Below, piece by piece: positions 55,950 through 64,000 of a stretch of DNA of 64,000 nucleotides. Both the position numbers and the translations under genes were made by a program. The notes under the pieces were generated by a model. That model searched no databases. It worked only from the letters and a program-made list of their open reading frames with translations, and had not been told where the DNA came from. The stretch comes from Mesotaenium endlicherianum (Eukaryota > Streptophyta > Zygnematophyceae > Zygnematales > Mesotaeniaceae): positions 41,488 through 105,487 of the forward strand of contig WELA01013696.1 in the NCBI GenBank assembly GCA_009602735.1, written 5' to 3'. Position 1 is the first letter of the stretch; each line of letters begins with the position of its first letter.

Positions 55950-57073
55950 GTGTCAAAATTTAGAGAGTACAAACTATGGCAACTGCAACCTTTCACTGAC
56001 TTGTGTCACAAGACCTTTGCACAATACTATAGTCTGAGAGAAAACATAACTGTAGATGAGAGAACTATACCCATTAGAAACAGACTATGTCCTATTAGAA
56101 TCTACAATCCCTCTAAGCCGTACAAGTATGGAATGGAAGTATTTCCTTTGTGTGATGGCATCACATATTTTTGTTATGCTCCGATTATATATGGTAGAAT
56201 AAAAGTTGATGGGTTGAAGACTAAGGTAGTTCTAGACCTAGTGAGTATGTTGCCTGTAGAGTGTTCAATTTCGTCATTGACAGAGACTTCACTTCCCCGG
56301 AGCTCTTGTCATTGCTAGCTAAGAAAGGGGATGGTGCGACAGGAACTGTTGTCACACTAAGGAAAAACCTTCCAACTGATATGGTATTCATGAAGCCAAA
56401 TGTCCACCCAGCAGGTTACAATCTAGCTGCATATAATGAGCAGCCTGCTATGATTGCTTGTGTTTGGAAAGATAACAAGCCTTGTGCTTTTCTGTCCACA
56501 GCCAAAGGGCTTGCACTTAAGACTCAACTTAGGCGTGTGTTGGCAAAAGAGAAAAAGGAAGTGCTAGCTCCTGAATTAGTGGAGCATTATAATACTTACA
56601 AGGATGGAACAGACCAACAGGATTTTCTGTGTCTAACGAGGAACTAGAGTATTAAGAGAGTCCTAGTAAATAGGAAGTGGTGACATAGGGCTTATTGGAG
56701 CATCTCTAATGGCTTGTTTGCTAATGCTTTCATTCTGTACAAGTTGGCGCATCTTGACCTCGACAAATTTGACATGTATGTAGAGGTGATGGATAAAATG
56801 TGCTATTTTCACCATCCTCATGATGCAAGGCCTAGCAAGGTAGCAACTAGGACAGCACCATGCCAGCATGTTGGAGAGGCTAGGTGGAACCACAGACACT
56901 TTCCTGCTAAGGTTGAGGAGAGGAAGCATTGTATGGTGTGCAATGCCGCTACTTTTGGACATCGTGCCAATAGTCCAAGGGCTCCCAAGGTATACTTCAA
57001 GTGTGAGCATTGCAATGTGTATCTGCTGTGTGCTTTGAAAGATACCACACAGAGTGAAAGATTGATCATTTAG
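55950..57073 (+). pseudogene. piggyBac transposase remnant, copy 2, 5'-truncated
   Basis: It begins within the transposase fold (FREYKLWQLQPFTDL, compare YRLWQCQPLIDSL in copy 1). First catalytic Asp in NITVDERTIPIRNR, second in FVIDRDFTSPELL, third in TYKDGTDQQD. The C-terminal zinc tail (CMVCNAATF...CEHCNVYLLC) ends at a TAG near 57073. The N-terminal domain is absent, a frame change lies near 56265 and a stop near 56645. It differs enough from copy 1 to be another piggyBac subfamily. Confidence 0.85.
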
Positions 57074-57952
57074 ATGTAGGACAAAGAAGAGAGGTGAGGT
57101 CTTAGAGCAAGCATTAGGCGATACGCGCGTATTTCATCAATTCTGAGTATTTCTGTAGGGTGGTAAAATAAATACATTCATTAGTTGAAGAAGCTCTTGA
57201 GTTGCAATGTAAATGTGTTGGTCATAGCTATATTAAGTAAATGTTTTATTTAACCAAAAAAAATATTTTTTAGTATTGCTTGCTCCTGAAAATTGCTTTA
57301 TATGCTGATTACATTACCTTTTTATTAAATTAATAGATACATAATCACATGGCTAAAAGTTGAGCTCGAGTATCAGTCACTAGAATCTCATATCCAAGTA
57401 CCTTGTATGGTGACTGTAGGGTGTGCTATGTACGAGTGCATCTCACAGCTCTTGTTGGACCATGCAAAATAAATGACCCACATAAGCCCCAAGTTTGCCA
57501 AATGCTATAACTTGTAGAATACTTCTTTGTTGAGTCCAAAAATTCACCCACTCACTTTTTATGTGTATGTGTACCTCTGGCATTACTCACAGCTGCTGAA
57601 GAAAAGCATGGAAGGAAGGGTCATCAACCAAAGTTGACAATTTTGTTGATGTTTTGTTTCTACCTTTTTCTTTTCAAATTTGCAATCAGGACAAAATGTT
57701 CCTTGGAAAAAAAAAACTACTACACTCAGGAAGAGGGTGATAAACTCATGCAAAGCATATAAGGTACATACTCAATGAACAACTACTGTGGTCTAAACAA
57801 ATCAAAGTATGTAGGTAGTTGTTGGTCCAAAAAAACCATACGTTTCGTTTGAGCCATCTAGTGTTAACAAATATGTGACGGGCGAGGAAATTGACTTATA
57901 ACTTACATTTTAGCAGCGTTCTAAAAGCGTCTGCTAGTCTATGAGGAGTGCC
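57074..57952. other. AT-rich spacer, no gene seen
   Basis: AT-rich with poly-A runs (57713) and stops in all frames. Probably the flank of the piggyBac remnant. Confidence 0.35.
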
Positions 57953-58080
57953 CCTCATGGCTTAGACCCTTCGGGGTTCAAGCCTGGCGGAGTTTAAAAA
58001 ACTCCTTGGGCGTTTTGCCTCATGGCTTAGACCCTTCAGGATTTAAGCGTCACGGAGATGTAAAATCTCCGTAGGAGTCT
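57953..58080 (+). repeat. Two tandem about 65-bp units (cctcatggcttagaccctt...)
   Basis: 57953-58017 and 58018-58080 share cctcatggcttagacccttc(g/a)gg and each then has a short inverted repeat (ggagtttaaaaaactcc; ggagatgtaaaatctcc). The following 58081-58860 holds no gene I can support; an ORF at 58432-58840 does not resemble a protein. Confidence 0.6.
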
Positions 58081-58869
58081 TGGCCTCCTTGCTGGTGAAA
58101 TCCAAGCGACCTCAATCTGAGGCTATCCCGCCCCTTCCCACGTGCTAATCAATCACCTGCCCAGGTGGTCGGTCGTGGTCGGTCGTGCAGCATCTTGCTT
58201 TGGCGCAATGGGTCGGTGCGAGTATCTTGACGCGGCTACAGCTGCCAATCCATAAAAAGTCAAATTTGGGTTGTGGCTGTCAGGTTGCCGACAGCGAGAA
58301 CGACTTTTTCCAAAAGTCAATAGCTTCTCGCTCTCAAAAACAGCCGGTGGACACCCAACTTTGGAGTTTAGTTATTAAATGGAGTGTTCTCATTGGTTGA
58401 TGTTCCTTTCAATTGCTCTTAAGAGTGTGCTGTGATTGGTCATTTTATGCATGTAACTCACATCTTTGTGGTGGAGGGGTCCGTTGAAGTCCAGAAGCTG
58501 CCAAAAGCGGAGACGTGGTATTTCTCCGCTTTTCTCCGGTCCTCACGTTTTGCCGTTTCCCCACTAGACGGGTCTCAGAGTGTCCCTGACACCCAGCGTT
58601 GTCAACTCCTTGGTTGCGTCATGGATATTCATGCCCTCACCTGGCTCTTCTTTGTCCTTCCTATCCTTAACTCTCGTCAGCCGTATTCCTACATTTACAT
58701 TTCAGCCTACCACCTACACGCTTTCGGCCGGGGGGGGATGTCATCAGATTGTTTAGCTCCCACACTCAATAGTCGTAGCCTCGTGGGTGATTCTGTCGTG
58801 CTGTTACAGTCACCTGACCCCTCATCAATCTCGTGTGCACCTAAATTTAAGGATGAGTGGGATCTGGGA

Positions 58870-61800
58870 ACACAATCAACTAAGGAGGAAGCTTTAAAAT
58901 TCAAAAGTATGCTTGACTGTAATGAAGGATGTTTTGCGAGGACAATCATGGACCTGGGGTAGTGTACCATCTCTAAATATACCATTGATCTCACTACTAA
59001 TGAACCCGTATATGAGCTCAATTACCGCCACGTTAAGGTCAAGAACGATATGATGAGTGAAAAGATTGTCGACCTACTGGCAGCAGACATTAAAGAAGAG
59101 TCTTGTCAGACTTTGCGAAACCTGCAATAATGCCAGTTAAGAAAGTTTCCATGGGTAATTATAGCAAAAAACGTATGAGTGGGGATTACAAAAGCTCAAT
59201 TTTGTCCTTAAACTAGACCGCTATCCCATGCCAGTCCCCAAAGATATTTTTGACGTCTTGGAGGACGCGAGTTTGTTAAGTGTTTTTTATATTTGCCAGG
59301 AGTTTAACCAGGTTCTTGGAGATCCTAAGGACAAGCGTTAGACTGCATTCTGGGACGCTCGGCGTTTGTACCAATGTCATGCCCTTTGGGTTAAAGAATG
59401 CACCCGCGCGCTTCTGACATATCATGGACCGCGTATAAGGGGGGCTGCCTTTTGCTTGTTGTTACATCGATGATGTCCTCATTTTCAGTCGCACCATAGA
59501 AGAACACGTAATACACGTGAAACCCTAGTTATGAAATCTGGATTTGCCGCACACGTGTCAACGGATTTGCCGCTCGTACAAACGTGAGAGTGAACCCTGC
59601 ACGTTGGAATTTGCCATAATACGTGAATGTCAGTGGATTAAACCGATGGCCGGTTTTTAAGCGTGTGAAATTGTGCAAAACCGACACATTTAGGGCTGCT
59701 TCAAAAACTTCCTTCCAATTTCACTTTGCTGACGGGTCAGTCACCTCGCATGCTTACATGCTGCCGGTTATGCTAGCGTGGCCTTTCACACGTTGACGAC
59801 CGTCCGGTTTCAACTGTGACGGCACTCTCATCAGTTGGCCATGGTCGCCGTGCATCCCTCTATAGGAAACAAACAACAACGAAATTTGAGCAAAAAAATG
59901 GCTTCAATTTTCAACTTTGAAGTGTTTGAATTTTTGCGAGATCTTCTTCGATGTGTGTGTGCGCTATGTTATGATCCAACTTCTTGCTTCTGCAGGCAGG
60001 GAGTCATTCACAGCAGCCAATTAAATACGTATCTGTGCTTTTTGTGTGGCCAATAAAGAACTTCCATTCTCTTATGTCCAATCCCATTAGGACATCAATT
60101 TGAAATTCAGATCAGTCCACTTCTGTCCGCCCGCTACCTTCTCTGTCATGGTGTCCGTGCTCTCCAGCACACTGTGGTTAAAACTTTTATCCATCCTATT
60201 TTTTGGACAACAACTTTTGAGGCTTCACAAAGTGCCTCCCCGTCCACGTGTGCACTGGCGCGAGGGATTCATACGTGCAAAAGACCTACGTGGATGTCCA
60301 AATTCACGAAAAATGTCTTCAGTAGTTAAACTGACACAAATTGAAAAAAATTGATAAAAGTGCTGTCGATTCAAATGCGTATCCAGTTGGATAGACGTAC
60401 GGAGTATCTTGAATTGTACGCTACGTCAAAAAAGGGCTGTACGGACAAATTTCATAACTAGGCATGGAACTAGTCCTCCAATGTCTGAAGACAGGTCTAA
60501 AATGCCACCCTGAAAAGTGCAAGGTCGCCACACTCTCGGTACCGTATTTGGGTCATCACATTGTCCCTCGAGGACTGTCTCCCCAGCAGGTTAAGGTAGA
60601 GGCCATTTGGCGTTTGCCCGTCCCTCCTGACGTGTCTAGGATAAGGGCTTTCATGGGCATTACTAGGTACTACCGACGTTTTTTTCCTGGATTTAGTGCG
60701 GTCGCAGTCCCTCTAAATGAACTCCTAAAGAAGGATGTACCTCTCGGGAATGGCCTAGCAAACGTAAGGCCGCTTTCAAGGATCTCCTGTCTTCCTCTCC
60801 TATTCTTTGCAGATCGACCTATAGCAAGCCTTTCTCCCTTCACACAGATTGTAGTCACCCAGGGTTGGGCGCCGTGCTTGCGCAGGAAGACAATGAGGGT
60901 AATGAATACATAGTAGCTTATGCTAGTCGTAGCAACAACCCCGCCGGACGTAAATATAGCTCGTACGAGGGGGAGTGTTTTGCTGCAGTCCAGGCTGTAG
61001 TCCACTTCCGCCCTTATCTCTATGGTACCCGGTTCACCCTCACCATTGACCACCAACCCTTGCAGTGGTTGATGACTAACCAAAGACTTACGAGCGGACA
61101 TGCACTTTGGGCTCTTATCCCTCAGGAATATGATTTCACCATTGAACATAAGGACGGGTTGCGTAACCAGAATGCAGATGGTTTGAGTCGTAATCCTGAC
61201 CCATCCGATGTGGATCTCACTGGAGCACGTTTTGCATCCAGTCAGCAAGAATTTATTTTACTCGCGTGGCATGCCGCTTACTACCTATTTTTGTGCTTTC
61301 CCGCAGTCAGTGCGCATTTGATCGAGTCCACCCCTCTCCCGTCTTGTGAGTCTCTTGATATCGGGCTTGATCTGCCAGCACTAGAGTTTTTACGTGCTCA
61401 AACTTGGTCATTGCCTCTTTCCTAGCGGAACGTGACTGCGTCCTACATCATTGTGTGCGATATCACTGGCACGAGAGTGTCTTGCTGCGCACCTTTCCTC
61501 ATTATACCCAAGTGGTACCTCCCTTGTTTGAACATGATCCATTGATTCATAAAATCCATGAAGAGTCTAGGCACTTCGGCATTAAGCGTACCATTAGTTT
61601 GTTGCAAACCGAGTACTGGTGGACCGGGATGGTGAGCTAGGCTGGTACTTTAGTCCGTGCGTGTGCATCTTGTGACCGTGTTAAAAACACCTTCAATGCC
61701 CTTCCTTCGATCCTCAACCCTCTTCCCTTGCGTGATTTGTTCTATCGTTGGTCCATGGATCTCGCCAATCCCCTCCCTCTCTCTAAGTGTGGCATGCGCT

Positions 61801-62450
61801 ACGTTCTGGTCATGATTGAATACCTCACTAACTGGATTGAGTTAGTCAACATTCCCAATGAGTCTAGCGCGTACGTCGCCCGCGCATTCACCAAGGGAGT
61901 CTTGTGTTGCTACAGGGCTTGTGTAAAGGTTCTCACAGACCACGATTTTGAGTTTCAAGGTGATGTAAGTGAGTTGCTTGATAAATATCTCATTGACCAC
62001 CGCACCACTTCTAGAGACCATCCTCAGGCCAACGGTCTTGCTGAGCGTATTATTCAAATTGTTAAGCGCCGTACAACGTGTCTGAGTGGGATGTTCATGT
62101 CTCTTGGCTTGCAATGGGTCACAATTTCAGTAACCAAGCCTCGTTACGCATGTACTCATCCTACTTCCCTGTGTACAAGCGGGAACCTCTCTTACCCTTT
62201 GCCATCCGCCGTTGTGTCACTATCCCTTTGCATCTTACTGACCCTGGCACCCTTTTCACACACCTTGATGACCGTGCTGCCCTCTTCTTCAAGCACATAC
62301 CTACCGCTATGGATAACTTGCTTACCGCTCAACATCGTGACACCTTGCGCTATGCACGTATACGTAGTGGGGTGTATAAACCCCGCTCGGTCGAGTATGA
62401 GGTTGGGGATTTTGTCTATCTGCAGCGAGAGATGCAAGATACATTAGATG
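58870..62450 (+). mobile_element. Degraded Ty3/gypsy fragment, third family (fossil)
   Basis: RT (about 58870-59510 and from 60464, EKCKVATLSVPYLGHHI), RNase H (about 60850-61180, YASRSNNPAGRKYSSYEGE) and integrase (about 61480-62080, SMDLANPLP; HPQANGLAERI) are recognisable. No LTRs, gag or primer site were found, so the limits are approximate. Heavily broken, many changes, old. It is split by a 0.94-kb DNA element at 59524-60462. It is distinct from families 1 and 2. Confidence 0.85.
59524..60462. mobile_element. Non-autonomous DNA element with 14-bp inverted repeats, inside the gypsy fragment
   Basis: CCTAGTTATGAAAT at 59524-59537 is the exact reverse complement of 60449-60462. Flanks CGTGAAAC and CATGGAAC form an imperfect 8-bp target duplication, which suggests a hAT-like element. 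No transposase inside. RT homology of the host element stops and resumes at these borders. Confidence 0.75.
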
Positions 62451-63283
62451 TGCGGGCAGGGCCTTCGCGTGCACACAGTCAATCCTAATGGGGTTCTCAC
62501 CACGAGGGTTTCAATGGTCGCACGATATGTGAGAACATGAAAAATTGTGCTTCGTGTCATCTACCTAACATACGTAACGAAGTCGACCCTCGACAAGCCA
62601 CTGTTCTTGCCAACCATCCCTGTTGAGTGTGTGAGTTCTCTTGCCATCCTGCGTCTATGCTCCTCCATCATGCATGCAACTCCGGTTGGCATTTGGCATG
62701 TGAGACTCCTCCCTTGTCTTGAGTGCCTGAGGGTGAGTGATTGTGTCCTTTGTGCAGACCACTCCCTTTAGCGTAGGACCCTCTCATTACTTATGTTCCC
62801 CTCCAGGCGTTTCGCGTTTTGTTTCTTGTTTTATGGTCCTTGTCCCCTCTTTGTTGCAGGTCCCTCCCCGTTGGCATGGTGAGAGCAGTCCCTGCTCACC
62901 GATTCACTGCCCCCGATGCTCACGCCTACCATCGTTGACGCTCTCCGCGGGAGCTTCCTGGAGGACGTATGCATTCCTATCTAGTGGCCCTCTGCCAGTG
63001 GCCGTCGGTCGGATGCGTCGCCCCACCTTTATTTCGTCATTGATTCCTATCTTGTGCCGTTTGGCACGTGTACCACTTAGAGTACTTACCCCGGGGTTCT
63101 ACTTCCCCCATTCCCCCAAGGCCGTCCTTTCATCTGTCGTCCTCCACGATCCTATCTTGGCTCCTTCACGTTCAGCTGCGCTCTCACCCCCTTGCTTGCA
63201 GCTGGGGAGGGGGGGGTTTCATTGCTCCTTTTTTGGTAGTGATTAGCTGCTTAGATGCCCATTAGCACCCACCCCAGACCCCT
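62451..63283. other. C/T-rich sequence, no gene supported
   Basis: An open plus-strand stretch (62737-63246) is Pro/Ser/Leu/Cys-rich and reflects pyrimidine bias more than protein. It may belong to the 3' part of the gypsy fragment. There is a G-run at 63205-63216. Confidence 0.3.
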
Positions 63284-63530
63284 AGTTATGGAATACGTTT
63301 TTGTCGCATACGTTAAACGCGGACGCATACAAGTATTACGGCGACCTTTGACGTGTAGCGCCCTAAATACGTGTGTCGGCGCAAAATCCGGCTTTTAAAC
63401 CGATCGCGCGTGTGTGCATGAAGAAATTTTTGAGTATGACACACTGACCGACCAAATAACAAAAAAGCATCAGTCATCGCCGATTTCGCGGGAAATGGCT
63501 GACAGGGACAGTTTTGACTTTTAACAACCA
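63284..63530. mobile_element. Terminus of a second CCTAGTTATG element
   Basis: CCTAGTTATGGAAT (63284-63297) differs by one base from the terminus at 59524, and both are followed by sub-terminal cg-rich acgt motifs and a ccgg(t/c)ttttaa run. No matching right end was found in the window, so the end given is arbitrary. Confidence 0.45.
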
Positions 63531-63781
63531 CAGTTGTTGAGATTTTGTATCACCCCACGACCACCAACGTCGATCAAATTTACACTAACGCACCAGATTG
63601 ACAAGCCAGGGCCCAGAGCCCACCATTTTGGCCACCAACTTCTTCAAATGTACGTTGAGCTCCTTCGCTGCTACATTGAGTTTGACTTAGAAACCCTCTT
63701 CTTATTTCGAACTTCCAGCCTCCAATTCTCGTAATGTCGCTCTACATGCACTAAAGACATGTACTTAGAGTACAGGTGAAG

Positions 63782-63893
63782 ATGGGCGACGGTGGGGACT
63801 CCCTTGTTATGAACTCGCAGGACGATGAAGAGCCACTACTTGAGGTGGAGGAGGGCTCAAGTGTGAGAGACGGCAGGAATTCCCAAAAGAAAC
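63782..63893 (+). CDS. First exon of a gene running off the window
   Basis: ATG at 63782 opens 37 codons (MGDGGDSLVMNSQDDEEPL..., acidic and disordered), ending at AAC|GTAAGT, a strong donor. The acidic start resembles those of transcription-related or transposase-associated proteins, but nothing is diagnostic. It lies about 500 bases inside the CCTAGTTATG terminus and could be a gene carried by that element. Confidence 0.4.
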
Positions 63894-64000
63894 GTAAGTG
63901 CGACAAACGCTCCAAGTCCGGTTGTCGAAGATTATATGTTTGCGTATTGTGGAGCTTCTGTTCTTCCCGGGTGGCTGTTGTTTGCAGTGATTGTGTTCGG

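Noticed and set aside
57953-58000. A-box and B-box-like motifs (tggcttagaccc, ggttcaagcc) suggesting a tRNA or SINE head
   Set aside because: The two boxes are only about 10 bases apart, too close for a tRNA, and no cloverleaf forms.
62737-63246. 169-codon open stretch on the plus strand
   Set aside because: Composition (Pro, Ser, Leu, Cys, Arg) follows from a C/T-rich segment, with no conserved motif and no splice context.
1-64000. CRISPR arrays, bacterial operons, rRNA genes
   Set aside because: No regularly spaced repeats, no rRNA-like sequence, and the gene structure is eukaryotic apart from the methyltransferase pair.

Overview
The window is eukaryotic nuclear DNA, most likely from a streptophyte green alga. 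Chara braunii is my best guess, not proven. The best-preserved host gene (51.2-54.5 kb) is a spliced member of a plant CUE-domain family. Retroelement primer sites read TGGTATCGGAGC, close to the initiator-Met tRNA complement used by plant LTR elements. piggyBac and PIF/Harbinger transposons sit beside chromodomain Ty3/gypsy elements, introns are GT-AG, and genes are sparse.

Layout. 0-3.4 kb: a terminal exon of a Gly/Pro/Met-rich protein, then the first exons of a gene (G1) built of phase-0 exons. 3.47-12.30 kb: an old chromovirus (family 1, copy 1) inserted in a G1 intron. 12.33-13.77 kb: the rest of G1. 14.2-16.2 kb: a short tandem repeat, an intact intronless bacterial-type DNA cytosine-C5 methyltransferase, and a second intronless ORF 21 bp downstream. 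16.7-17.65 kb: a minus-strand coiled-coil ORF facing away from gene G2. 17.65-25.31 kb: a younger chromovirus (family 2) inserted in G2's first exon. 25.8-28.5 kb: a decayed piggyBac. 30.2-31.5 kb: a two-exon orphan gene (G3). 32.4-49.4 kb: a PIF/Harbinger transposase on the minus strand, split by family 1 copy A (33.36-48.99 kb), which is itself split by copy B (38.32-47.14 kb, minus strand, looks whole). 49.8-50.7 kb: a nested MITE-like inverted repeat. 51.24-54.46 kb: the CUE gene. 55.9-57.1 kb: a second, 5'-truncated piggyBac. 58.9-62.5 kb: a decayed gypsy fragment carrying a 0.94-kb DNA element. 63.3 kb to the end: another similar terminus and the first exon of a further gene.

Main points of interest: (1) the stand-alone methyltransferase with its operon-like neighbour among orphan genes; (2) family 1 chromoviruses carry a third ORF of unknown function between pol and the 3' LTR, and it appears to have been exchanged as a cassette between copies; (3) a palindrome of hairpin type lies just before the polypurine tract in both chromovirus families; (4) a clean gene-conversion tract between LTRs of copies A and B; (5) exact target-site duplications that order the insertions. 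All reading was by eye; no database search or alignment program was run, so identities and ages are estimates.
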